Source: Mannheimia granulomatis
Lineage (GTDB): Bacteria > Pseudomonadota > Gammaproteobacteria > Enterobacterales > Pasteurellaceae
Assembly: GCF_013377255.1 (NCBI RefSeq)
Contig: NZ_CP016614.1
Span: forward strand, 680,001 to 744,000
Direction of reading: 5' to 3'
DNA length: 64,000 nucleotides
Shown here: positions 53,019 through 61,159 of the stretch, piece after piece
Position numbering within the stretch: the stretch's first letter is position 1
Layout of the letters: the number at the start of each line of letters is the position of its first letter
Made by a program: the position numbers and the translations under genes
Notes under the pieces: model-generated
Databases searched by the model: none
What the model saw: only the letters and a program-made list of their open reading frames with translations
What the model was told of the DNA's origin: nothing

Positions 53019-53738
53019 ATGGCAACTCCACATATTAATGCACCAGAAGGTGCTTTCGCAGACGTTGTAATTATGCCGGGTGACCCGCTTCGTGCGAAAT
53101 ATATTGCAGAAACCTTTTTAGAGGATGCAAAAGAAGTAACCAATGTGCGTAATATGCTAGGTTATACCGGCACTTATAAGGGGCGCCGTATTTCGGTTAT
53201 GGGCCATGGTATGGGGATTCCATCTTGCTCTATCTATACTAAAGAGTTGATCACAGAATATGGTGTGAAAAAAATCATTCGTGTCGGTTCTTGTGGTGCA
53301 GTCCGCAATGATGTGCATGTACGTGATGTAATTATTGGAACAGGTGCTTGTACGGATTCTAAAGTAAACCGCATTCGTTTCCGTGATCACGATTTTGCTG
53401 CGATCGCAGATTTCGATATGGCACTTGCAGCTCACCAAGCAGCTAAACAAAAAGGCTTAAATGTATTGGTAGGTAATTTATTCTCTGCTGATCTATTCTA
53501 TTCACCGGATGTTGAGATGTTCGATGTGATGGAAAAATACGGCATTTTAGGTGTTGAAATGGAAGCTGCGGGGATTTATGGCGTTGCAGCTGAATTTGGT
53601 GCTAAAGCATTAGCCATTTGTACTGTATCAGACCATATTCGCACAGGTGAGCAGACCACATCAGAAGAGCGTCAATTAACTTTTAATGATATGATTGAAA
53701 TTGCTTTAGAGTCTGTGCTTATTGGCGATAAGATGTAA
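53019..53738 (+). CDS. deoD: Purine nucleoside phosphorylase, DeoD type
   Basis: A 239-residue hexameric enzyme that phosphorolyses purine (deoxy)nucleosides. MPGDPLRAKYIAETFL, GHGMGIPSCSIYTKELI, RVGSCGA and GVEMEAAGIYGVA are signatures. Its product feeds deoC after a phosphopentomutase step, which is encoded elsewhere. A terminator follows. Confidence 0.96.
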   Translation: MATPHINAPEGAFADVVIMPGDPLRAKYIAETFLEDAKEVTNVRNMLGYTGTYKGRRISVMGHGMGIPSCSIYTKELITEYGVKKIIRVGSCGAVRNDVHVRDVIIGTGACTDSKVNRIRFRDHDFAAIADFDMALAAHQAAKQKGLNVLVGNLFSADLFYSPDVEMFDVMEKYGILGVEMEAAGIYGVAAEFGAKALAICTVSDHIRTGEQTTSEERQLTFNDMIEIALESVLIGDKM

Positions 53739-53764
53739 GCGGTTACTTTTTTCAAAAACTTTGC

Positions 53765-53795
53765 AAATCCCTAGCGAGTTTCTCGTTAGGGATTT
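53765..53795 (+). terminator. Terminator of deoCD
   Basis: A 14-base stem with one wobble pair (AAATCCCTAGCGAG with CTCGTTAGGGATTT), loop TTT, then further T's. Confidence 0.88.
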
Positions 53796-53808
53796 TTTTA
53801 TACCTTGT

Positions 53809-53883
53809 GTTGAATATTAATTTATTTTTAATGAATAAATATTCATAAATAAACTTGAATTTTCGTTTGAATAGACTTAGACT
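53809..53883 (+). promoter_or_regulatory. argC promoter with tandem ARG boxes
   Basis: Two ArgR-type 18-base sites lie 3 bases apart. Site 1 at 53809-53826 has TGAAT-N4-ATTTA (9 of 10 core positions). Site 2 at 53830-53847 has a perfect TGAAT-N4-ATTCA palindrome. A weaker third, at 53854-53871, has only its left half. A possible promoter TTGAAT (53855-53860), 17 bases, TAGACT (53878-53883) follows. Arginine-loaded ArgR would repress argCBD. Confidence 0.8.
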
Positions 53884-53920
53884 AAAACCAATTTCATCAA
53901 GATAAAAATAAGGGTGTGAA

Positions 53921-54862
53921 ATGAGCAAATACAAAATTTTTGTGGACGGAGCGGTCGGCACAACAGGGCTACGCATTCATGAGCGATTAAGTGAAGCTGA
54001 AGATATTGAGCTGTTAACCTTGCCGGACGAACTACGAAAAGATCTGAATGCACGGTTGGAAAAAGTTGCCGAAGCAGATTTAACCTTTCTCTGTCTGCCG
54101 GATGAAGCCTCAAAAGAGTTAGTGGAAAATGCACCGAAAAATGCTCGTATTTGCGATACTTCCACCGCACACCGAGTCAACCCTGATTGGATTTATGGTT
54201 TTGCCGAATTAAGCGGACAACGAGAAAAAATTAAAAATGCCAACCGCGTTGCAGTGCCGGGCTGCCATGCAACAGGTTATATCGCGTTAGTTCGTCCGTT
54301 GGTGGAAAAAGGTGTACTACCTGTTGATTATCCGTTAAGCTGCCATTCCCTCACCGGCTATTCAGGTGGCGGTAAATCTATGATTGCCGATTACCAAAAC
54401 CCCGAACGCCTAGCAGCGTTTGGTTCTCCACGTGTGTATGGACTCGCCTTAAAACATAAGCATTTGCCGGAAATGCAAGCCTTGACTCTCATGCAAAATC
54501 CACCGATTTTCACTCCTGTAGTAGCAGATTTCTATAGTGGAATGCTAGTTACTGTCCCTTTACCGATAAGTGCTTTACAAGCGGTCAAATCCGGCGAGGA
54601 AATTGCAAATCTGTTGGTTGATTACTATAACGGCAATCCGTTGATTAGCGTTCATCCTTTCCAAGATTTACCTGAAGACGGAATGCTTGCCGCCAATGCT
54701 TTTTCAGGCAAAGACAACCTCGAGATTTTTGTTTACGGCAATGACAGCCAACTTCTCCTCGCTGCTCGTTTTGATAATTTAGGCAAAGGTGCATCAGGAG
54801 CTGCGGTGCAATGTATGAATATTATGTTGGGAAGGGAAGAAGTGTCGGGGTTGGAAATTTAA
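53921..54862 (+). CDS. argC: N-acetyl-gamma-glutamyl-phosphate reductase, type 2
   Basis: An NADPH-dependent enzyme of 313 residues for the third step of arginine (ornithine) synthesis. IFVDGAVGTTGLRIHERL is the dinucleotide motif and Cys115 in AVPGCHATGY is the catalytic cysteine. Length and sequence are those of the short type 2 AGPR family, not the 334-residue E. coli type 1 enzyme. An uptake signal lies within the gene near 54578. It is separated from argB by a long inverted-repeat element. Confidence 0.9.
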   Translation: MSKYKIFVDGAVGTTGLRIHERLSEAEDIELLTLPDELRKDLNARLEKVAEADLTFLCLPDEASKELVENAPKNARICDTSTAHRVNPDWIYGFAELSGQREKIKNANRVAVPGCHATGYIALVRPLVEKGVLPVDYPLSCHSLTGYSGGGKSMIADYQNPERLAAFGSPRVYGLALKHKHLPEMQALTLMQNPPIFTPVVADFYSGMLVTVPLPISALQAVKSGEEIANLLVDYYNGNPLISVHPFQDLPEDGMLAANAFSGKDNLEIFVYGNDSQLLLAARFDNLGKGASGAAVQCMNIMLGREEVSGLEI

Positions 54863-55519
54863 CTTGTCACTTTCTTTGCTTCGCCAAAGAAAGTAACCAA
54901 AGAAAGGCGACCCTACTTCACCGCTATTACTCGCAAGTTCGCATTGCTCACTTGCTCGCCCCTTTGGGGTCGTCGGCAAAGCCGACGCTCAAACGCCTTT
55001 GGCGTTTGTCTTCGCTTTGTTTGAATTTGTTTGACGGAAAAATTTAAAACTCGCCAACTTCGTTGGCTCAAACACTAAATTTTTCCTACAAATTCAAAGT
55101 CGCTCAGGCGGTTCAGAAGGGAGCTCGTTAGAGCGTTATTTTGCAAAAAATTTTAAAAAAATCACCGCTTGTATGGTCGGATCGGGTTCCCTTCTGAGTT
55201 GCCCGAACGACTTGAAATTTTTAGGAAAATAACCCGAGCGAGAGCGAAGCGAACATCAGGGTTATTTTTCGTTAAGAAAATTTCAACCAAGTGAGGACAA
55301 ACGCTTTAGCGTTTGAGCGTTGGCTTTGCCAACGACCCCGAAGGGGCGAGAAAGTGAGCTTTGCGAACTTTCGAGTAACAGCAACGAAGCAGGGTGTGCT
55401 TTCTTTTGGTTACTTTTACTCGCTTTGCTCGCCTAGTAGGCTGTTGCCTAAGGCAACATTCAAACGTAAACGTTTGTCTTTGCACAAGCAAAGAAAAGTA
55501 ACAGAAAACAGGAGATATA
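54863..55519. repeat. Large inverted-repeat element between argC and argB
   Basis: The whole argC-argB gap is built from two diverged copies of one element in opposite orientation. Left arm about 54866-55128, right arm about 55182-55507, with a 53-base centre holding an uptake signal (55164-55172). Matching blocks: AAAGTAACCAAAGAAAG with its mirror near 55406-55426; CGCCCCTTTGGGG (54958-54970) with its mirror at 55335-55347; GGCAAAGCC; CTCAGAAGGGA-like blocks at 55112-55124 and 55186-55198. The right arm has about 60 extra bases (55421-55480). Each arm also contains several small stem-loops of its own. No credible protein gene. Confidence 0.85.
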
Positions 55520-56377
55520 ATGGATATTCAAGAAATCAACCAATTCGCAAATTTATTAGAAAAATCAACCGCTTGTCTTGCGAAATGGCAGGATAAAATA
55601 ATCGTGGTGAAATACGGTGGTAATGCGATGATCAACGAAGAACTGAAAAAATCCGTTATGGCGGATATTTTAGTGTTGAATCGCTTAGGCGTGAAAGTGG
55701 TGTTGGTGCACGGTGGCGGGCCGGAAATTTCGCAAGGGGTGAAACTGCTCGGCAAAGAGCCTCAGTTTATCAACGGTTTGCGTGTGACTGATAGTGATAC
55801 CATCAACGTTGTACTGCAAATGTTAGCGGGCAAGGTAAATAAAAGTTTAGTGGCGTTACTCAAAGGTAAAGGAATCGGCTTATGTGGTATTGATGGCGCT
55901 ATGTTACAATGTAAAAAATTAGAGGCTGAAGTCGATTACGGCTTTGTGGGCGATATCGTGAAAGTAAATCCTCACGTGATTGAAATGGCTCTTAATGCGG
56001 GTTTAATTCCTGTGCTTTCAACGGTTGGGGTGGACGAAAACGGGCAAGCCTATAATATCAATGCTGACACTGCTGCCAGCGAAATTGCGATAGCGTTGAA
56101 AGCGGCAAAATTAGTTTCAATGACTGATATTGCAGGCTTATTACGAGATCGTTTTGATGAAAGTACCTTAATTCCCGAAGTGGAGATTAATGAGGTACAA
56201 GGCTTAATCGAACAAGGCATTATCGCAGGTGGTATGATTCCTAAAATTGCCTGCTGTACCGATTTTATCAATGCGGGCGGCATTGAGGCGAATATTATTG
56301 ACGGGCGAATTGACCACGCGATTTTAGTAGAACTCTTTGGCGGCAAAAACGGCACGCGTTTTTATAAAAAAGGATAA
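55520..56377 (+). CDS. argB: Acetylglutamate kinase
   Basis: A 285-residue amino acid kinase phosphorylating N-acetylglutamate. VVKYGGNAM, LVHGGGPEISQGVKLLG, INADTAASEIA and GIIAGGMIPKIACC are motifs of the family. The N-terminal extension (MDIQEINQFANLLEKSTACL) and length exceed the 258-residue E. coli enzyme and match the arginine-inhibited ArgB type in which an N-terminal helix forms hexamers. AGGAG precedes the ATG. An uptake signal is coded within residues 14-20. Confidence 0.93.
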   Translation: MDIQEINQFANLLEKSTACLAKWQDKIIVVKYGGNAMINEELKKSVMADILVLNRLGVKVVLVHGGGPEISQGVKLLGKEPQFINGLRVTDSDTINVVLQMLAGKVNKSLVALLKGKGIGLCGIDGAMLQCKKLEAEVDYGFVGDIVKVNPHVIEMALNAGLIPVLSTVGVDENGQAYNINADTAASEIAIALKAAKLVSMTDIAGLLRDRFDESTLIPEVEINEVQGLIEQGIIAGGMIPKIACCTDFINAGGIEANIIDGRIDHAILVELFGGKNGTRFYKKG

Positions 56378-56380
56378 AAA

Positions 56381-57565
56381 ATGGCAACAAGCAACAACAT
56401 CAAACAATTAGATAAAGATTATATCGCTCAAACTTACGGCAGATTTGATCTTGCTCTTTCGCACGGCAAAGGCTGCGATGTATGGGATTTTGAAGGTAAC
56501 CAATATCTGGATTTTACCAGCGGTATTGGCGTAAACAGTTTAGGTTGGGCGGACGGAGAGTGGCTGAAGGCGGTTACGGAGCAAGCCGGTAAATTACAAC
56601 ATACCTCAAATCTCTTTTTTACCGAGCCATCGAGCTGTTTGGCGGAAAAATTAGTGAATGCAAGCGGTCTAAAACGAGCATTTTTTTGCAATTCAGGGGC
56701 AGAAGCCAATGAAGGAGCGGTGAAAACAGCCCGCAAATATAGCCACGATAAATATGGAGCTGGGCGTTCAACGGTCTTAACCTTGGTAAACTCTTTCCAT
56801 GGTAGAACTATTTCCACTTTAGCAGCAACAGGGCAAGATGTATTTCATCAACATTTCCACCCATTTACTGATGGGTTTGAATATGTGCCTGCAAATGACA
56901 TTGATGCTTTAAAAGCACGCTTAAAAACAGACGATGTATGCGGAATTTTGGTAGAAGTAGTGCAAGGTGAGGGCGGTGTTTGCTCACTAGATAACGATTA
57001 TCTACAGGTGGTACAAGAACTTTGCCAAGAAAAAGATTTGGTCTTTATTATTGATGAAGTGCAAACCGGCATTGGGCGAACAGGTACACTTTTCTCATAT
57101 GAGCAATTTGGCTTAAAGCCCGATGTGGTCACGCTTGCAAAGGGCTTAGGCGGTGGTTTACCGATTGGCTCATTCCTATTAGGCGAAAAAGTCGAAAATA
57201 CTTTGGGCAAAAGTGACCACGGTTCAACCTTTGGTGGAAACCCTGTAACCTGTGCCGGTGCGAATGTGGTGATGGATAGAATTAATGCTGATTTCTTGAC
57301 AGAAGTGCAACGCAAAGGGCGAAAAGTACGAGAGGCTTTGGCAGGATTACCTAAAGTAAAATCCGTTTCAGGTTTAGGCTTAATGCTTGGCGTAGAATTT
57401 GAAGAAGGTGTTTTGGCTTCTGATGTGGTGGCAAAATGTATTGAAAAAGGCGTGTTATTTCTGACTGCAAAAAGCAAATTGCGTTTATTGCCTCCGCTAA
57501 CTATTAGCGATGCTCAAATTGAGCAAGGAATGAAGGTGCTGAAAGAAGTATTGGAAACCTATTAA
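56381..57565 (+). CDS. argD: Acetylornithine aminotransferase
   Basis: A 394-residue class III PLP aminotransferase. FCNSGAEANEGAVKTARKY, SFHGRT, FIIDEVQTGIGRTG and LAKGLGGGLPIG (catalytic lysine in AKG) are present. It follows argB by three bases and completes argC-argB-argD. argJ, argA and argE are not here. It may also act as succinyldiaminopimelate aminotransferase, as in E. coli. An uptake signal lies inside near 56662. Confidence 0.92.
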   Translation: MATSNNIKQLDKDYIAQTYGRFDLALSHGKGCDVWDFEGNQYLDFTSGIGVNSLGWADGEWLKAVTEQAGKLQHTSNLFFTEPSSCLAEKLVNASGLKRAFFCNSGAEANEGAVKTARKYSHDKYGAGRSTVLTLVNSFHGRTISTLAATGQDVFHQHFHPFTDGFEYVPANDIDALKARLKTDDVCGILVEVVQGEGGVCSLDNDYLQVVQELCQEKDLVFIIDEVQTGIGRTGTLFSYEQFGLKPDVVTLAKGLGGGLPIGSFLLGEKVENTLGKSDHGSTFGGNPVTCAGANVVMDRINADFLTEVQRKGRKVREALAGLPKVKSVSGLGLMLGVEFEEGVLASDVVAKCIEKGVLFLTAKSKLRLLPPLTISDAQIEQGMKVLKEVLETY

Positions 57566-57572
57566 TTTGGAT

Positions 57573-57601
57573 AAAAAATCCCGCTTTAAGCGGGATTTTT
57601 T
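57573..57601. terminator. Bidirectional terminator between argD and rho
   Basis: A 14-base perfect stem (AAAAAATCCCGCTT and complement) around one base, flanked by A and T runs. Confidence 0.9.
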
Positions 57602-57609
57602 CATGGATT

Positions 57610-58872
57610 TTATGAGCGTTTCATAATCTCAAAAAACTCCTCATTCGTTTTTGCCATCATTAATTTATCAATTAACCATTCGATAGCATCCACTTCATCC
57701 ATAGGATTAAGTACTTTACGCAACATCCACGTTTTTTGCAGTTCATCGGCTGCCATTAATAGATCATCTTTACGTGTGCCGGAACGATTAAAGTCAATCG
57801 CAGGGAAGATTCGACGCTCAGCAATCTTACGAGATAAGTGTAATTCCATATTACCTGTACCTTTGAATTCTTCAAAGATAACTTCATCCATTTTCGAGCC
57901 TGTATCGACAAGAGCGGTTGCGATAATAGTTAAACTACCACCTTCTTCTACATTACGGGCTGCACCGAAGAAACGTTTAGGACGATGTAGTGCATTGGCG
58001 TCCACACCACCGGAAAGAATTTTACCTGAAACAGGCGTCACGGTATTGTAGGCACGAGCAAGACGAGTGATAGAGTCTAATAAAATCACTACATCTTTTT
58101 TATGTTCTACAGAGCGTTTGGCTTTTTCTATTACCATTTCAGCCACTTGAACATGTCGGGTAGCAGGTTCATCAAAGGTTGATGCAATCACTTCACCACG
58201 CACGGTACGTTGCATTTCGGTTACCTCTTCCGGACGTTCATCAATTAATAACACAATTAATTCACATTCTGGGTGGTTGGAGGTAATGCTTTGAGCAATA
58301 TTTTGTAGAAGTACGGTTTTACCTGCTTTAGGTGGGGCGACGATTAAAGCTCGTTGACCTTTACCGATAGGCGCGGCTAAATCTAAAATACGAGCAGTTA
58401 AGTCTTCTTTCGAGCCATTTCCTCGCTCCATTTTTAAACGTGAATTAGCGTGTAAAGGAGTTAAGTTTTCAAATAGAATTTTGCTACGAGAGACTTCAGG
58501 TTTATCGTCGTTAACTGAATCTACTTTTAACAATGCAAAATAACGTTCACCTTCTTTAGGTGGGCGAATTTTACCTTCAATTTTATCACCGGTTTGTAAG
58601 TTAAAACGGCGTATTTGACTTGGAGAAACATAAATATCATCAGGACCGGCTAAATATGAACTATCTGCAGAGCGCAAGAAACCAAAACCATCCGGTAATA
58701 TTTCTAGCACACCTTGGCCGAAAATATCTTCACCACTTTTCGCATGTTGTTTAAGAATGGCAAAAACAATGTCTTGTTTACGTAAGCGGGCTAAATTTTC
58801 TAAGCCCATTTGATTTTCGCCCATTTCAACAAGTTCTGAAACAGGTGTGTTTTTTAATTGAGTAAGATGCAT
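57610..58872 (-). CDS. rho: Transcription termination factor Rho
   Basis: A 420-residue hexameric RNA helicase (E. coli 419). It has an N-terminal cold-shock-like RNA-binding domain (GFGFLRSADSSYLAGPDDIYVSPSQ), Walker A APPKAGKTVLLQ, LIDERPEEVTEM and the Q/R-loop region DSITRLARAYNTV. Single gene. Confidence 0.97.
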   Translation of the reverse strand: MHLTQLKNTPVSELVEMGENQMGLENLARLRKQDIVFAILKQHAKSGEDIFGQGVLEILPDGFGFLRSADSSYLAGPDDIYVSPSQIRRFNLQTGDKIEGKIRPPKEGERYFALLKVDSVNDDKPEVSRSKILFENLTPLHANSRLKMERGNGSKEDLTARILDLAAPIGKGQRALIVAPPKAGKTVLLQNIAQSITSNHPECELIVLLIDERPEEVTEMQRTVRGEVIASTFDEPATRHVQVAEMVIEKAKRSVEHKKDVVILLDSITRLARAYNTVTPVSGKILSGGVDANALHRPKRFFGAARNVEEGGSLTIIATALVDTGSKMDEVIFEEFKGTGNMELHLSRKIAERRIFPAIDFNRSGTRKDDLLMAADELQKTWMLRKVLNPMDEVDAIEWLIDKLMMAKTNEEFFEIMKRS

Positions 58873-59002
58873 AATTGGAATATATATTTATTGATAATAA
58901 AAGGTTGGATTTTTGATAGTTAGCCAGATATAGTTAACCGTAAAATGATGTGGCGAAGAATACCGCAACAATAAAAAAATTGCAAATGTTTTATACAAAA
59001 TG

Positions 59003-59011
59003 ACCGCTTGT
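59003..59011 (-). repeat. Uptake signal between rho and cysK
   Basis: ACCGCTTGT core on the minus strand, with ATTGCAAATGTTTT to its left (58979-58992) as the companion part. Single copy. Confidence 0.8.
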
Positions 59012-59020
59012 AAGAATAAA

Positions 59021-59042
59021 AACGCCAGTAAATGCTGGCGTT
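59021..59042 (-). terminator. Terminator of cysK
   Basis: An 8-base GC-rich stem (AACGCCAG with CTGGCGTT) and 6-base loop; on the minus strand TTTTATT follows. Confidence 0.8.
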
Positions 59043-59053
59043 CTCATTTTTTA

Positions 59054-60001
59054 TTAAGCTTCAATCCCTTCAAAAAGAAGCGTACTTAAATAACGCTCAG
59101 ATGCAGATGGTAACACTACAACAATTAATTTATCTGCAAATTCAGGTAATTTCGCCAGGCGAGCTGCTGCTGCGACTGCTGCACCGGATGAAATACCGCT
59201 TAAAATACCTTCTTCGGCCATTAAACGGCGAGCGGTTGCGATTGCTTCTTCACTTGAAACTTGCTCAACACGATCAACTAAAGATAAATCAAGATTTTTC
59301 GGAATAAAGCCTGCACCGATACCTTGAATTTTATGTGGTGCCGGTTTGATTTCTTCACCGTTTAAGGTTTGAGTAATTACCGGAGATTCTGCCGGTTCTA
59401 CGGCAACAGAAATAATTTGTTTACCTTTATCTTGCTTGATTGCACGAGAAATACCGGTAATAGTACCACCTGTACCCACACCTGCGACCAATACATCGAT
59501 TTTACCTTCGGTTGCATCCCAAATTTCAGGACCGGTAGTTTGCTGGTGAATAGCCGGGTTAGCCGGATTTTCAAATTGTTTTAGTGTGACGTAATGATCA
59601 GGGTTTGATGCTGCGATTTCAGCCGCTTTTTCAATTGCCCCTTTCATTCCTTTTGCCCCTTCGGTTAAAACGAGATTCACGCCTAAACCACGTAATAAAC
59701 GTTTACGTTCCGTACTCATTGTTTCAGGCATGGTTAAGGTAAGTTTATAGCCACGAGCTGCTGCAACATAAGCAAGAGCAATACCCGTGTTACCACTGGT
59801 TGCATCTACAATTTCTTTTCCTTTGGTTAAGATTCCATCTTTTTCTGCTTGCCATACCATATTCGCACCAATACGGCATTTTACGCTAAAGCTTGGATTA
59901 CGTCCTTCTACTTTTACAACAATGTTGCCGTTACCGAAATTCTTTAAACGAACAAGAGGAGTATTACCAATAGAATATGAATTGTCTGCATAAATAGTCA
60001 T
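59054..60001 (-). CDS. cysK: Cysteine synthase A
   Basis: A 315-residue PLP enzyme making cysteine from O-acetylserine and sulfide. PLP lysine Lys41 is in NPSFSVKCRIG, with DATSGNTGIALA and GVGTGGTITGISR for substrate and phosphate binding. The C-terminus matches CysK rather than CysM. Single gene downstream of thrB past a hairpin. Confidence 0.95.
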   Translation of the reverse strand: MTIYADNSYSIGNTPLVRLKNFGNGNIVVKVEGRNPSFSVKCRIGANMVWQAEKDGILTKGKEIVDATSGNTGIALAYVAAARGYKLTLTMPETMSTERKRLLRGLGVNLVLTEGAKGMKGAIEKAAEIAASNPDHYVTLKQFENPANPAIHQQTTGPEIWDATEGKIDVLVAGVGTGGTITGISRAIKQDKGKQIISVAVEPAESPVITQTLNGEEIKPAPHKIQGIGAGFIPKNLDLSLVDRVEQVSSEEAIATARRLMAEEGILSGISSGAAVAAAARLAKLPEFADKLIVVVLPSASERYLSTLLFEGIEA

Positions 60002-60151
60002 AATGATGTTCCTTTTAGATTAGGTTTTAAAATTTTAAGCTTATCATACTTATTTCTTAGCTATTTTCTAGTAGCAATAAGGCATTTAATATAACTAAAT
60101 GAAATATGTTTAGGCAATAATTAGTGTGCTTTAAAGAGGGGAATGAAAACT

Positions 60152-60194
60152 AAGCGGTCATATTTTGCAAAAAATTTGCTAAATATGACCGCTT
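60152..60194 (-). terminator. Uptake-signal-like hairpin, terminator of thrAB
   Basis: A 13-base perfect stem (AAGCGGTCATATT and complement) enclosing TTTTGCAAAAAATTTGCT. Positioned just after thrB on the minus strand. Confidence 0.75.
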
Positions 60195-60211
60195 GAGTCT
60201 AAAGTTAAGGG

Positions 60212-61159
60212 CTATTTCAGCTCCCTTGCTCCTTGATTATCTACTTTGCAAATATGGATGAAACCTTCATTGTTTTGTAGATACTCTTTTTCTAAGTAGC
60301 TTACTAAACGTTGAGCATGTTCCAAATCGGGAGCAATTGCAAACATTGTTGGGCCGGAGCCGGAAATACCAACAGCTAAAGCACCTAAATCTTTACAGCC
60401 TTGGCGGACAGTTGGGAAGTTCGGTAGTAAATCCTCTCGATACGGCTCGGCAATTAGGTCTTTCATCATTGTTGCAGCCAACACATCTTGGTGGGTATGG
60501 CAAGCGTGAACAAATGAACCTAAGTAGCGGGCTTGCTGAATCATATCTTGACGGGTGTAGCTTTTGGGTAAAATAGCTCTTGCTTCAGCGGTTGAAACTT
60601 CCACTCCCGGGTAGGTAAGTACCCAGTACCATTCATCAAAGAATGGCAATGGCTGGCAGATGTTGCCGAGTGATTGAGTCATTAACTGTAATCCGCCTAA
60701 ATAGCAAGGGGCGACGTTATCATAGTGGATAGAACCTGAAATTCGTCCTTCTAATTCCCCCATCATTTCCAATAGTTCCATTTTTGAGAATGGTTCATCA
60801 TGGAATTTATTTAGTGCTACTAAGGCTGCTACAATTGAGCAAGCACTAGATCCAAGGCCTGAGCCAATCGGCATATTTTTCTCAAGCGTCAAACGTAAAT
60901 TTTTTACATCACCGCCACGTAATTTTAAGCGTTCGCTAAAAAGTACATAGGCTTGATAGACAATATTTTTTTGCGGCTCTTTTGGTAGTTTTCGTACGAA
61001 ATAGCCGGCACTTTCTAATTCAAAGACTTGATCGCAATCTTCAATTTGGACTACATCGCCTAATAATGATCCGTCAATAGGGGAAATTGCCGCCCCTAAA
61101 GAGTCAAAGCCGACACTAATATTAGCGCTTGAAGCAGGGGCATAAATACGTAAAACCAT
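60212..61159 (-). CDS. thrB: Homoserine kinase
   Basis: A 315-residue GHMP kinase that phosphorylates homoserine. The ATP loop PIGSGLGSSACSIVAAL, the N-terminal PASSANISVGFDSLG and GISGSGPTMFAI are visible. It overlaps thrA by one base. thrC does not follow; a hairpin and cysK do. Confidence 0.95.
   Translation of the reverse strand: MVLRIYAPASSANISVGFDSLGAAISPIDGSLLGDVVQIEDCDQVFELESAGYFVRKLPKEPQKNIVYQAYVLFSERLKLRGGDVKNLRLTLEKNMPIGSGLGSSACSIVAALVALNKFHDEPFSKMELLEMMGELEGRISGSIHYDNVAPCYLGGLQLMTQSLGNICQPLPFFDEWYWVLTYPGVEVSTAEARAILPKSYTRQDMIQQARYLGSFVHACHTHQDVLAATMMKDLIAEPYREDLLPNFPTVRQGCKDLGALAVGISGSGPTMFAIAPDLEHAQRLVSYLEKEYLQNNEGFIHICKVDNQGARELK

Noticed and set aside
54811..55596. Open frames of 60-100 codons within the argC-argB gap, on both strands
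   Set aside because: They lie in the inverted-repeat element, lack ribosome-binding sites, overlap argC or argB ends and are mirror images of each other. Their open length is a by-product of the repeat.
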